Origin: Craspedostauros australis
Lineage: Eukaryota > Bacillariophyta > Bacillariophyceae > Mastogloiales > Achnanthaceae
Reading direction: 5' to 3'
Assembly (NCBI GenBank): GCA_026770025.1
Contig: JAMXDE010000052.1
Location: forward strand, 62,001 to 126,000
Length of the DNA stretch: 64,000 nucleotides
The position numbers were made by a program, and so were the translations under genes. The notes beneath the pieces are model-generated. The model searched no databases, was not told the origin of the DNA, and saw nothing but the letters and a program-made list of their open reading frames with translations. Positions 47,947 through 58,620 of this stretch are shown piece by piece (position 1 is the first letter of the stretch; every line of letters starts with the position of its first letter).

Positions 47947-50900
47947 TCATTCGGACTGTTCGTTGTTGTCGTAGTAGCCGCGGCCTTGGCGGCGGTTGGT
48001 GAGCATGGCTTCCAATGCCTTGTTCAACGAGGAGGTGATGCTGACCTGCTGAACTTGGTTGATATGGTCGAGCCCTCCGCAGAAGAGGATATCGGCGAGG
48101 GTTTGGATGACCATAGGTGTCCTCTCGTCGTTTTGGAGGACGGCCTTGATCTGAGCTGTGGGGTCGGGAGGCATCTGGAAGATGGACGGTTGCATCATCG
48201 TTGGTCCTCGGTCGCTGGACATGATGTATCCGGATCGAAGGCGTCGGGGTGACGGGTATGCTATCGCTGGTCGGGTATCCGTTCGGGCTCTCTTGTTAGC
48301 ATTGCTGGTCTCCGGAGTGTCGGGGGTCGATGGTAGGGGATGTTTCGAGGCACGGAGTTGGCGGGTATTGATGCTCGCATACTCATTGTGGTTCACAGGT
48401 GCCGGGTACGCGGTTGCTACCGGCACGTCATCATCGGTTGGTCCCTCCGGTGGTGTGGGGACCTCTGGTTGCTCATCCTGGGTTGTGGGAGGCACCGGTT
48501 CCACCGTTTCGGTAGGTTCTTCCACGGTCGTGGTGGGGGCCCTTTCTGTGTTGATGGTCCCACTTGTGGATTTCTTGGCGGACCTGACTTGTTTGATCAT
48601 CTTGATTCCCGATGTCCCCGAGGAAATGGTGGAGTCCTCGGATTCGTTGAAGAGCCCCTCTCTCTTGGGACGGTTGCTTTGCTTGCTGCTGGCTCCAGAG
48701 CTGGTTCGTCGTGGCGCTTGGTTTCGTTTGGCTGACTTGCCTTCTGGTCGGTAGATGGACCCAGACTCGTCGCTGTCGCCGGGCTCTTGGGCGGACGCGC
48801 TGTCCACGGAGTGGTCGGTTGGGATCACGGGCTTTGGTCGCACCTTGTCGGTGTACCCTTGTCCATCTCGCGTGGCGGTCAAGATTTTGGACGCCGGTGA
48901 TGGTCGTGATGATCGTCTGAGGGGGAGTCTGGGATGGCTGATCACCGCTCCACTTGCGATCTCTGCTTCCACGTCAATCACACTTCCTGGGTCCTGTGAT
49001 TCTTGGTCTCCATCGCGGTACGCCCCTGATTCAGATTCCTGATGGCTGGTTTCTTCTGCGGTCATCTTCTCGTCGAAGAATCCGTCCGGGATCTCATCCA
49101 GGAACCTGCCTTCTAGTGTCTCTCCCTCTTCGAGACTGGGACGGGTGTCTTCGAGAGATGGTATTCCGTCGACCATGTCATCCTCATCGGTAGGGGGAAA
49201 AGGCTCGTTCGCGAGTGCTTCCTTCTCTCGTGCGAGGTTGATGGCGAGGGTGTCGCTTTGTTTCCGGACCATTCGTGCCTTCCTTGCGCGTGCGAGGATG
49301 ATTGGGATCCGGTTCATCCTTACCTTGAAGAAGTGGCATATGGATGGCTTTCGCAAGGTTGCGCGGTACTCATCGGGTGATTCGCCCCATGCGCCGTCCT
49401 CTTTGGGGTAGAAGCACTGACCATCGGCTATGGCGATGCTGAGGACCTCGGTGGTTTGGAGGTCGTTATCCAGGTATTCGGAGAGGGTGAGAGGGTAGAT
49501 GGATTGCTTCTCTACGTGGGAAACACGGCCAACTGGTGTGTTATCGTTTCCCTTCGTGCAGAAGATTCGGACTCTGCGGCCACTGTATCCGACGACGATT
49601 CCTTGGAAGGGTCCCTTCTTTCCTGCGGGATATAGCACCCTGGATCCGGGGACGGGACATCGAATGCCGTCGTAGAACGGGGTGTACTTCGGGAATGTCA
49701 TCTTGCGTATCCTCGTCTGGAATGGGGAGAGGTTGTGTCCGGGGTCCTGGTTGTGGCGGCTCCGTTTTTGTGGTGAAAGCATGTTCATGTCGCGGAATGC
49801 AATAGAGGGTGCGGTCGCGTTCCGTGCCAGGTCTTCTTGGAGATCAGCAATCAACATGTCGCACCTGTATGTTTCGTGCTCGGGTGTGATGAAAACCCGA
49901 GGTGTCAGGCCCGTGTGGAAGGAAGTTTCGCAGTTACTTTCTTTGATGGCTGGCATGGTGACTCCAGGAGGCGGTTTCCGGAACTTAGTCGATGTGGCGA
50001 CGTGTGATTGGTTCCTTGGCATGATGGGCCCTGTCTCCAGCATGTCTCTTGGGTAGTAGAGGACGTCGCTTCCACATGAGGGGTTGATACTCGAGAGTGT
50101 ACTGAATTCGTCGGTGAGGGCTGATGGTGGTGTGTCGCCACGCCGGATCAAGAATTTGTCGGTTGGCGCGCCGGCTGGCTCGTGGTTCTGATTCGTGGTA
50201 CGGTTGTCGGTCATGTCGTATACGACACTGGAATTTCGCGTCTGTTGGCGGTTGGGCGAGGCCGGTGTGCTCTTGGTGCGCTTGATGGTTCTGGGTGATT
50301 TCCTTTGTGCCGTTTCGAGGGGGTTCGGTTCTCGTTGGGTTCTGGTTAGCCGAAGGGTTTTTGAAGTCGGACTGTACTTCATGGAGGTCTGTTGGTACCT
50401 TGCCATGTTTACGCTCATAGTGCGTTCTTCCTTCGGTGGTGATGGTTCTTGCGTTTCCGTGGCCATTATATCGGGATCATTGTCTGCTCTGGTCGTCCTG
50501 CTCTTTGTTATGGCTTGTGATATGGTTTCGCTGTGGTATCCGGACTCATGGATTGAGTTCCGGAATATCGTTCTCGACGTGATGTGGTGGAATGGTGTTT
50601 TGGAAAGGGGCTTGGTGAGTATGTCGGCGATGTTGTCGACTGACGCAATGTGGGCGAACACGATGATTCCAGCGGCGATGCATTCCCGGATTTGATGAAA
50701 AGCCAATGAGCAGTGTTTCTTCTTCAGCGTTGAGGATGGAACCGTAGTATTGAGTACCACCGCTTTGTTGTCTCCGAGCATGATTGCGGGTCCGTCGATG
50801 GGGACTCCGAGGTCTCTCAGCATGTATCGCAGACCTGTGACCGCCTCGGTAGCTATCCTGGCGGCTACCAATTCGGATCCGTAGGTTGATGTCTCCACTG

Positions 50901-53900
50901 TGTTTTGTCGCTTGCAGATGGTTTTGACGATGGTGTTGTTGATCAGTAGAACCACGCCCGTCATTGATTTCCGTGTGACCTGGTCATGGCCATGGTCGGC
51001 GTCCACGTAACACGTGATTTGAACCGGTTTCCCTTTTGGTGTTGGTACTGATACGGGGGTGACCTCTGATGCGGTAGGGTAGAATTCTCTCCAATGGCTT
51101 GAGAGGGTGGTGTCGATGTTCGTGTGGTCTACTGGGTTGGGGTCGCAGAGAATGGCTCCCCTTTCTTGACCCTTGAGGTATCCAATGATACGTTGGATGG
51201 TCAAGAGGTGTCCTTCCCTTGGTGCCATGGCGAACCGTGCCATCGTCGTCGTGGCGTATTGGATGTCCAGCCTCCCGAGGGTCACGACCCAATTGAGGCA
51301 ACCCAGTATCGATCGGTAGGTCCTGGCGTCTTCAGCGCTTGTGAAGTCCGAGGTGTCGCTTTCTGGGTGGCAGGCCTCTACCATGGGGGTGGATGCCTTC
51401 GGGATTGTCTTCCCTACTAGTTGCTCCACTCGTTTGATGACATTTCCGATGTATGTCTGGGCCGAGAGTCCGATGTTGACTCCCCTGTCCTTCCAGTTCT
51501 TGGGAAGGTCGACGATGTTCCCGCCAAGGTAGTATTCTGGGTCACCGCATTGCTTCATGGTGTACCGTTTCTTGAGGTCGTTGATGATTGGGATGGGGTC
51601 CTTACTGAAGATCAGTACGTCATCCACGTATGTGGTGATCATCTCGTAGTGGTCGTCGGCTTCTCGGGTGTAGATGTCGTTGTCGGCCTTGGAGGGTAGG
51701 AAACCCATGGTTCGGAGGGTGTCCGCGAAGTGTTCGTGGAACCTCGCACTTGATGTCCTCAGGCCGTAGAGTCCCTTTTGGATGATGAGGGGTTTGCCTT
51801 CGAGGTTACCAAATTCAGGGCCTGCTCGGATGTAGCATTTCTCGAGGGTGTCGGCGTATAGGAACGCGTTCCCTACGTCGCCGGCGTATGCTCTCAGTCC
51901 GTTGGCTGCTGCGATGGCGAAGGCGATTCGGATGGTGTCTGATGCTACCACCCCTGAGTATACGTCTTCGGTTGGTGGGGATGTCTTGTTCCCGTTTGCC
52001 ACCAGTCTTGCCTTTCGACGTAGGTCGAACTTCACGTCGTAGACGATGTGGTATGGGATCTTGGTGTACCCATCGAGTGCTTCGTTCGGTCTTGGTTGTC
52101 TGAAGGTTCCCAACCGTTTGATCTGGTCCAGTTCCTTGTTGATGGCTTCGCTCCAGAGTCCGTTTCCGTTGAGCCTGTCGATAGCCATGGCGTGTTTCAG
52201 GCTGTTGGGTACCAAGGTGCCGAACTTGTACTTGTTTCCTGGGCGGTGGTTTGCCAGTTTGGTGGCTAGCATTGATCGCATGTGCTGGTTCCTTGCTCTG
52301 TGGAGTTCCACCCATTCGAACCCTTTCTGGTCCTGTAGGCGGTTCTGCTCGGTGTATTCGATGATGATGTCTGGCTGTTGGGCCCTTAGGTCTCCCATCC
52401 TGCACCATGATCGCATTCCGTTCATCCATAGGATCTCCAGGATTGCTTCGGTGGTCCCGTCCTCTCGTGTCTCGTGGTGGTGACGAGTGATTCCCTTTGC
52501 CTTCCAGTTGAGGTTCCTTCCATCGAGGATGAAGTTGTCTCTTTCGGTGTACTGGTCACATTGGGCCAGGTATGCAAGTTGGTTGACTTCTGTTGCCGTG
52601 AGGTTGCAGGCAAAAGAGATGGATGTCGTGTCCCATGGAATGTTCGTGTTGCACCCTGGTGGGTTCTGCCTCGGGTTCCCTGGATGGTTTGTTAGGGTGG
52701 GTACCCTTTGCGGTGGCGCGGTGTTCACGCCTGTCGTGACTGGATCCGCTGCGATGGTCTGGATTATGGATCTGATCGTTCCATGGACGATGTTCTTCCA
52801 TGGGATGCCTTTCCTGGTACCTGTTGACAAAACAGATCGTTTGTTTTGCTTGGTCCTCTTATTCCCTCCCCTTTCTTCGGGGCCGTCATTCATGCGTTGG
52901 TATGATGGTGGTCCCGACGAACATGGAAGGTACGAAGATCCTGGGTCAGAATCTCCCCTGTCTGGCGCATTGCGGTTCGTTCGCGGTTTGTCCTTCTCGG
53001 TGGCACGCGTCGTGGGTGCCTTCGCTGTCCGTTTGGTTAGCGTTTGGGATCGGGTGACGGGTCCTGTGTTCCGTGCCTCCCCTGAATCAGGGATCCCGGT
53101 GGGTCGCGTCAGTTTGTCGGTCTTGTTCTCCCATGCCCGCGGGTGTGTCGTCTTGGCAGTCGCTGCATACCCTCTTTTAGGTGGGATCTTGGCTTTCCAT
53201 CCTTGTGGGGTACCGGACAGTTCCAGCGGGGTCCGTGTGCTGGGGTTATCCGCCTCGGGGTCCATGTCTTGGTCGAAGGTGACACGCCTGTTGTTGTTTA
53301 TACCCTTCCTGAAGGGGCGGACCACGCTTCGTACCAGTACACGTCGGGATTCGTCATCCAGCATGTGGTAGGTGAGGAAATCCCCATGGGACTCTGCCAC
53401 GCCGAGCCAGTATCCTGACTTCTCCTTCGAGTTCGGGAAGGTAGCGTTGGGGTCATGATACAAGATCTTCTCGTAGAATTGGAAGGTCAAGAGCGCAGAG
53501 ATGTCGACGGTTTCTCCGTGTCGTACGGTGTATGGGATTGCGTATCGTAGGGACGGGTCTGATGTGTGGTTGTGCACGTAGCACATGTATCGGAAAGCGT
53601 GGAACCATGCTTTTGGCGGTGCCCCTGTCCGGTCAATGAGTGTTGTGACACATCGCTTCATGTACAGGATGGCGTTGTGCTCGGCCGGGTTCTGTTGCTG
53701 GTTGTGCGGTTCTGTCAGCCTTGATTTGATGTGGAGGTCCCTAAGAAGTTTGAGGACCTTCTCTCCGGTCTGTTCCTTCGCGTTGTCGCTGTGGAAGGCC
53801 CATGGTGCACCCTCTGTCCTGATGAAATCCTGGAAGGCGACGAAAACTCCTTCTTTCTTCTTCAGGCCATATGCGTTGATCATGTGGGAGGATGTCCCGT

Positions 53901-56900
53901 AGAATATTTGCGCCATGGAGTATCCGTCTCCAAAGGACTTGACGTTGGAGAATATGTTGTCCGTCGCCACGATTTCCCGGATTCGTTGTCGTCGCATCCA
54001 CTCGAATCTGGACTTCTTGTGCCTTCGCATAGGGTAAGTGATCACTGCCCGCATGAGTTGTGTGGTTCTGGCAAGGGTCTGTTTGATCACGTGCGTGGGC
54101 AGGTACCCGAGGTACGGTCGGATCTTGTGGAGATCGATGGACTTCCATTTGGCTCGGAAAGGGAACCCTTGGTGGCTGTACTCGGTCATAGCTTCCGCAG
54201 GGTGTCGGTCCATCGTGTCCATGGGATTGTCCTTTCCCGGATCGTCGATCCCGACGGGGTTCTCGCATTTGGTGTGCCCATGGTATTCAGGTGCGCTTCG
54301 TGGGTCTCCTCGGAGGGTGTCAGTGCGCGTTGCCTTGGTCACGCCGATTTCGTTGGGGATGCGAAATGTTTCCCGATTTCTCTGGAACGCCGGTTCAGAT
54401 CCTACCGAGTGTAAGGATGAGATGACGCTGTCTGCCTCGTCATCCGGATCTGATACCTTTGTCGATGGAACGTTGGTTGACTCGGTGTATCCCTTTTGGT
54501 CCGTTCCTACCGCGTTGGCTTCGCGATCGATGCCCAGCTCCCTGTATAGGTGGTCGATGTCTCCCGCGGAGAGATTGTCCACCATGTCGAAAAGGGTGCC
54601 TTGGATCGAGATGGCCGTGTCGGCGGCCGATTTCGCGAACGTTACTGTGTCAATCGCATGTGTCATTCCGATGAGTTCCTCGAGGCTTAGAGTGTCAAGG
54701 AATGCGTCCACCTTGGGGTACTTCTCGTGTACACGGTTGGAATCTCTTGTGGCGTGCTCATCTGGATGATGGGCGTGGGGGTCCATGGGTTCTCGTCCTT
54801 CCATGGGATCATCCGGGATACCTTCTCCGGCCTGGCGTGTCCTGGGTTCCGTGGGATCCTTCGATGCGTTGTGGGCGCTTGGATCCATTGCTCCAGCGTC
54901 GCGCGGTGCATCATGTTGGTCATCCCAGTCGACAACCTTGTCTCCTCCAATTGGGTCCCTGGTAAGGTAGCAACCCATGGGCACGTTGCATACGTGTCCT
55001 CCTTGGTGATCTGAAGGGTTCCATCCTTGCTTTGGGGTGATGTCATAGGTGGGCAGATCCTCATCGTCCTCCATGATGGGAAAGACGTCGAACGTCATCA
55101 GCGCGTCTCGCATCTCCAAGTTGATCGTCGTGTCTTCGTTAGGCATTAGGCATTGTCGGCCTGTGCCTGGTGTCGAGAACGATGCCCGGTGTTCCGACGA
55201 AACCGTATCGAGGACGGCTCCACTGGCCCGAATTTGGTGGTCGGAAAGCAGCGTCACCCGACTGTCGACGTTCAGAGCGGCTTCGTAGATCCGGAGGATC
55301 ACTTCGTTGCCTTCTCTGGTCCTGGCCTTGATACTTGCGTCTACCACCGCGAGGTTGTTCTTCCTCATCGTGCTGGCCACGGCACCGACGATGTTGTACG
55401 TCCGATGCGGGTAGATGTAGTCAATCTTCCAGACCCGGTCCTTGTTCCCGATAACGCAGCATTGTGCGCCTCCGTCACATACCGCGTATGTTTGCGGAGA
55501 GAAGGTCGCCAGGTTGATCAGCTGTTCGGGCACTGATTGGCGTTGTTTGGACTCTGGTGGGTCGATGGGGCTTGTGGTGTCAGATGAATCACTCATCGTG
55601 ATCATCTTCACGAGCCGGTCGTTGCCGTTCTCCTCGTGTCCTCCATAATCGACTAGGAACTTGGCAAGCTCCGAAGCGTCAATCGAGGATAGGTCCGATC
55701 CATTTCCGTCCTGGGAATCAGATCCCTCGGTGGATCCTGCGGTGCACCTGGCCAGGTTCGCGTGGGTGACACCTCCATACTGCTTGTGTGGCTTGGTTTC
55801 CTCCCCTTTCTCTGGGGGCTTCACGCTGGCAGGTGGTTGGTTGTCATCCTGCTCCTTCTTGCCCTCGACGCGGGTGAATCCGGATCCGTTCCGGTCGTTG
55901 TTGCGGCGGGCCCAGCGGAGGGAGCTGCGGAGTTTCATGATCACTCGGCGGACCTTCTCGGGTAGTCCATCGAATACTTCTTGTGAGATGAAGGTGGGAT
56001 CCTCCTGTAGTTTCTTCGAAATGGCGTTGATGACCATCTCGGTGTTGGATTCACCTTGGTCTTGGTTGGCTTCGGCGGTTGCCTTGAAGATCCTGCGTTT
56101 GCCGGACCTTGATCCCCGCTGGTTGTTGGCTACCGCATTGTCCCTGGCGGACTCGGAGATGAGATACATGCAGGTGGCTCCCATTGACTGCATGTCCGGG
56201 CTTCGCTCGATGCTCCGGACCATGGTGCGAACGTTGATGTCGTCGCAACCGATGAGGTGGTTGAGGAGCGTGCGGCGTTGTTGCGCGTCGGAGACTTGTT
56301 GATCCGGATTGGTCGCCAGGAAATTCACGTTCGCGAATATATCCTGGATTTCCTTTACGTAGGATCCCAGGTCCTGTCTGCTGGGGTTGAAGTCGTGTAC
56401 CCTCTTCATCAGAGAGTCGACCTCCATTCCTCGGATCCAGTCGTTATCGTAGGTATTGAGGAGTTCATTCCAGAATAGGATACCGTCCTCGGTGAGGAGT
56501 CCTCTGGTGGCGAGTCCATGTGCTGGGCCGCCGGCGAAGACGGAGTATAGTCCCGCGAATAGGGTCCTGACGTCGCTCGCGACCTGCTCTGGCGAGGTGG
56601 TTGTTGGCACTCCTGTCACCGGGTCGATGTGGTCCTTGATCGCGTGGATTCCTTGGGAATGGTATCGGTGCCGGAACTGGTCGTTGATCAGGTACGCCAT
56701 GTCGTTTCCAAGGAGGTGGGCATGGATTTGGTGTTTCACCACTTGGAAGGATGCTGCATCACTCGTGAATTTGACGGAGTCCGGGATGGGGCGTCGCTTC
56801 GTTAGCTTGGCCTGGGCGACTGGTGGTTCGCTGCGGGTGGATCCTCGATGGGGTGTATACCCGGGTTCGTGTCGCCCGTGTGGGGTGTTCGGACCCATGT

Positions 56901-58575
56901 TGCGAGGGTCATGTCTTCCGAAACCTCCGTTGGGATCGGTTGGGTGGTACCCATACGCGGGTGGTCGTGGTGGATACCCGGGGTGAGGGGGTCCAACAGG
57001 GGTGAAGGCTCCTTGCGGCATTGGAAAACCTCCGGCTCCATGGGGAAAATGGCCCATGGGGATAGGGATTCCAATGGGCGGGAATCCTCCTGGGTGGGTT
57101 CCGTGGTACATCGGAATCGGTGGGCCATGAGGGAGTTGGTTTCCCAGGTTAGGGGGATACCCATACAGGTTGCCGCCGTGGTGTCCATGGTTAATTGACG
57201 GTCCATGGTTGTCATGGTGCGGGCGGTCTGTCCCACGGTTCGCGGGTGGGTTGCCGGCAGGGTTTCGGTTCACGGGTTCGTGCCCGTTGTCGTTTCGATA
57301 GTTACCCATGCCGTGTGAGGCTGGTGTATCCGCGGAACCGTGGTAGGGATGCAGGTTCCGATCGTGGGGTGGGCAGTTCCCGTCGTTCTCTGGGTGGTTC
57401 ATCCGGGGTGCGTTGGTACCTCCTGGGCCTCCGGCGGTCGTTTCGGGGGCGAAGGTTACTACCTTGGCGCCGGTTGGGTTGCGGTTGTAATCGCCGATCG
57501 TCGCAGGGTCTACGTTGGGGAAGAGTCGGTTCCGTCCTGTGGGGCCGCGGTTGTCGGGTGCGTTCGCGGTTTCGTCGTTACCAGGGTGTTGGTCGTAGTC
57601 AGTGCCTGGTTCGGGGTCTTCGTTGGGCGGAGTGGTACCACGGGTGTCGATGATCACTGGTGACGTGCTTTGCGATCCTTGCTTGGCGATGCTGGAGAGT
57701 TGGGTTTCGTTCTGGAAGTTGGGTGGGGTACGGTGCGGTGTGTTCCCACCAAGCATGAGGGAGAGCCCAGATGGGGTTCCTCCTTGGTGGCTGTCGTTGT
57801 CTCGTCCGGTTCTATGGGTAGATGCTTCTGACCCAGATGAGATGCTGGTCGCGGATGCGTTGGAGAGTGCCTTCTTGTGTTCTCCGATGGCATCCAACCA
57901 CGCTTTGTGGTGGTGGCGTTTGCCGCACCTTTCGGAACGGCAGAAGTCTGCCATGGTTTTGGCGGTGGTGTCCGTGTCGGCGAACATCGCGTCAAGGGTG
58001 GATTCTAGGGTGGATTCCTCCTCCACTTCGATGGATCTGACCCATTCTCCGATGTGGTAGATGAGGAGTCCTGTCTCGTAGTTCCTTGCAACGTCGTCCG
58101 GGTGCTTGAGGTTGAACATGACTAATGCCGGGTTCATGTCGGTGGCTTCTTCATGGATGGTGATCAACAGTTGGGAGATGGTCTTCTCTTCTGCGAGGGT
58201 CTTGGTTGGGAAGAGATCAAAGATCATGGCGGTTTCGATGCTGATCCGAAACTCCTGTTTGAGTTCCGTGAACGCGTTCCAGGTAGTCTTGTGGACGTGG
58301 CGCACGACTTCGGTTTCGTTGGTTCTTTCCTTTCGGTTCCATGCATCCACGATGATGGGGTGTTGGAAGGTGACCTCGATGAAGTTGGCTCCGATCTCTG
58401 TGAAGGAGAGCAAAGATGGCCCGGCTGTTGGATAGCCTGGCGTGCCATCAAGGATGGCAGAGAGGCTTGGGTCCTTCGGGTCCGCGGGAAGGGTCTCGAA
58501 GGCTTCGGTCCTGTCTCCTGGGCTCCTCTTGGGAGGTGGCCGGTTGGAGAGTTGGAGGCGGTTGGTGACGGTCAT
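47947..58575 (-). CDS. Copia 2 gag-pol polyprotein with C-terminal extension (3542 aa)
   Basis: Domains in order: a Pro/Gly/His/Asn-rich N-terminal region (about 250-600); a capsid-like helical region (about 640-800); a protease with VCDGGAQCC (Asp1034). The integrase core has Asp1539 (VATDNIF), Asp1597 (HSDNAKE) and Glu1632 (NPAEHNAI), again D-D-35-E. A basic disordered linker is followed by the reverse transcriptase with YVDDVLIFS (YVDD 2316-2319). RNase H has CYVDADHGHD, STYGSELVAARIATEA and GDNKAVV (about 2500-2670). About 860 residues follow in frame. They are mostly disordered, but at about 2960-3040 there is a compact strand-rich segment (PGSRVLYPAGKKGPFQGIVV ... VRIFCTKGN) that looks like an SH3/Tudor-type barrel. 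No stop separates gag and pol. The start is 45 bases inside the 5' LTR edge. Confidence 0.92.
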   Translation of the reverse strand: MTVTNRLQLSNRPPPKRSPGDRTEAFETLPADPKDPSLSAILDGTPGYPTAGPSLLSFTEIGANFIEVTFQHPIIVDAWNRKERTNETEVVRHVHKTTWNAFTELKQEFRISIETAMIFDLFPTKTLAEEKTISQLLITIHEEATDMNPALVMFNLKHPDDVARNYETGLLIYHIGEWVRSIEVEEESTLESTLDAMFADTDTTAKTMADFCRSERCGKRHHHKAWLDAIGEHKKALSNASATSISSGSEASTHRTGRDNDSHQGGTPSGLSLMLGGNTPHRTPPNFQNETQLSSIAKQGSQSTSPVIIDTRGTTPPNEDPEPGTDYDQHPGNDETANAPDNRGPTGRNRLFPNVDPATIGDYNRNPTGAKVVTFAPETTAGGPGGTNAPRMNHPENDGNCPPHDRNLHPYHGSADTPASHGMGNYRNDNGHEPVNRNPAGNPPANRGTDRPHHDNHGPSINHGHHGGNLYGYPPNLGNQLPHGPPIPMYHGTHPGGFPPIGIPIPMGHFPHGAGGFPMPQGAFTPVGPPHPGYPPRPPAYGYHPTDPNGGFGRHDPRNMGPNTPHGRHEPGYTPHRGSTRSEPPVAQAKLTKRRPIPDSVKFTSDAASFQVVKHQIHAHLLGNDMAYLINDQFRHRYHSQGIHAIKDHIDPVTGVPTTTSPEQVASDVRTLFAGLYSVFAGGPAHGLATRGLLTEDGILFWNELLNTYDNDWIRGMEVDSLMKRVHDFNPSRQDLGSYVKEIQDIFANVNFLATNPDQQVSDAQQRRTLLNHLIGCDDINVRTMVRSIERSPDMQSMGATCMYLISESARDNAVANNQRGSRSGKRRIFKATAEANQDQGESNTEMVINAISKKLQEDPTFISQEVFDGLPEKVRRVIMKLRSSLRWARRNNDRNGSGFTRVEGKKEQDDNQPPASVKPPEKGEETKPHKQYGGVTHANLARCTAGSTEGSDSQDGNGSDLSSIDASELAKFLVDYGGHEENGNDRLVKMITMSDSSDTTSPIDPPESKQRQSVPEQLINLATFSPQTYAVCDGGAQCCVIGNKDRVWKIDYIYPHRTYNIVGAVASTMRKNNLAVVDASIKARTREGNEVILRIYEAALNVDSRVTLLSDHQIRASGAVLDTVSSEHRASFSTPGTGRQCLMPNEDTTINLEMRDALMTFDVFPIMEDDEDLPTYDITPKQGWNPSDHQGGHVCNVPMGCYLTRDPIGGDKVVDWDDQHDAPRDAGAMDPSAHNASKDPTEPRTRQAGEGIPDDPMEGREPMDPHAHHPDEHATRDSNRVHEKYPKVDAFLDTLSLEELIGMTHAIDTVTFAKSAADTAISIQGTLFDMVDNLSAGDIDHLYRELGIDREANAVGTDQKGYTESTNVPSTKVSDPDDEADSVISSLHSVGSEPAFQRNRETFRIPNEIGVTKATRTDTLRGDPRSAPEYHGHTKCENPVGIDDPGKDNPMDTMDRHPAEAMTEYSHQGFPFRAKWKSIDLHKIRPYLGYLPTHVIKQTLARTTQLMRAVITYPMRRHKKSRFEWMRRQRIREIVATDNIFSNVKSFGDGYSMAQIFYGTSSHMINAYGLKKKEGVFVAFQDFIRTEGAPWAFHSDNAKEQTGEKVLKLLRDLHIKSRLTEPHNQQQNPAEHNAILYMKRCVTTLIDRTGAPPKAWFHAFRYMCYVHNHTSDPSLRYAIPYTVRHGETVDISALLTFQFYEKILYHDPNATFPNSKEKSGYWLGVAESHGDFLTYHMLDDESRRVLVRSVVRPFRKGINNNRRVTFDQDMDPEADNPSTRTPLELSGTPQGWKAKIPPKRGYAATAKTTHPRAWENKTDKLTRPTGIPDSGEARNTGPVTRSQTLTKRTAKAPTTRATEKDKPRTNRNAPDRGDSDPGSSYLPCSSGPPSYQRMNDGPEERGGNKRTKQNKRSVLSTGTRKGIPWKNIVHGTIRSIIQTIAADPVTTGVNTAPPQRVPTLTNHPGNPRQNPPGCNTNIPWDTTSISFACNLTATEVNQLAYLAQCDQYTERDNFILDGRNLNWKAKGITRHHHETREDGTTEAILEILWMNGMRSWCRMGDLRAQQPDIIIEYTEQNRLQDQKGFEWVELHRARNQHMRSMLATKLANHRPGNKYKFGTLVPNSLKHAMAIDRLNGNGLWSEAINKELDQIKRLGTFRQPRPNEALDGYTKIPYHIVYDVKFDLRRKARLVANGNKTSPPTEDVYSGVVASDTIRIAFAIAAANGLRAYAGDVGNAFLYADTLEKCYIRAGPEFGNLEGKPLIIQKGLYGLRTSSARFHEHFADTLRTMGFLPSKADNDIYTREADDHYEMITTYVDDVLIFSKDPIPIINDLKKRYTMKQCGDPEYYLGGNIVDLPKNWKDRGVNIGLSAQTYIGNVIKRVEQLVGKTIPKASTPMVEACHPESDTSDFTSAEDARTYRSILGCLNWVVTLGRLDIQYATTTMARFAMAPREGHLLTIQRIIGYLKGQERGAILCDPNPVDHTNIDTTLSSHWREFYPTASEVTPVSVPTPKGKPVQITCYVDADHGHDQVTRKSMTGVVLLINNTIVKTICKRQNTVETSTYGSELVAARIATEAVTGLRYMLRDLGVPIDGPAIMLGDNKAVVLNTTVPSSTLKKKHCSLAFHQIRECIAAGIIVFAHIASVDNIADILTKPLSKTPFHHITSRTIFRNSIHESGYHSETISQAITKSRTTRADNDPDIMATETQEPSPPKEERTMSVNMARYQQTSMKYSPTSKTLRLTRTQREPNPLETAQRKSPRTIKRTKSTPASPNRQQTRNSSVVYDMTDNRTTNQNHEPAGAPTDKFLIRRGDTPPSALTDEFSTLSSINPSCGSDVLYYPRDMLETGPIMPRNQSHVATSTKFRKPPPGVTMPAIKESNCETSFHTGLTPRVFITPEHETYRCDMLIADLQEDLARNATAPSIAFRDMNMLSPQKRSRHNQDPGHNLSPFQTRIRKMTFPKYTPFYDGIRCPVPGSRVLYPAGKKGPFQGIVVGYSGRRVRIFCTKGNDNTPVGRVSHVEKQSIYPLTLSEYLDNDLQTTEVLSIAIADGQCFYPKEDGAWGESPDEYRATLRKPSICHFFKVRMNRIPIILARARKARMVRKQSDTLAINLAREKEALANEPFPPTDEDDMVDGIPSLEDTRPSLEEGETLEGRFLDEIPDGFFDEKMTAEETSHQESESGAYRDGDQESQDPGSVIDVEAEIASGAVISHPRLPLRRSSRPSPASKILTATRDGQGYTDKVRPKPVIPTDHSVDSASAQEPGDSDESGSIYRPEGKSAKRNQAPRRTSSGASSKQSNRPKREGLFNESEDSTISSGTSGIKMIKQVRSAKKSTSGTINTERAPTTTVEEPTETVEPVPPTTQDEQPEVPTPPEGPTDDDVPVATAYPAPVNHNEYASINTRQLRASKHPLPSTPDTPETSNANKRARTDTRPAIAYPSPRRLRSGYIMSSDRGPTMMQPSIFQMPPDPTAQIKAVLQNDERTPMVIQTLADILFCGGLDHINQVQQVSITSSLNKALEAMLTNRRQGRGYYDNNEQSE

Positions 58576-58620
58576 CTTGCAGAGGTCTAAGAGCTTGACA
58601 ATCTTTTGCGACTGTTAATC

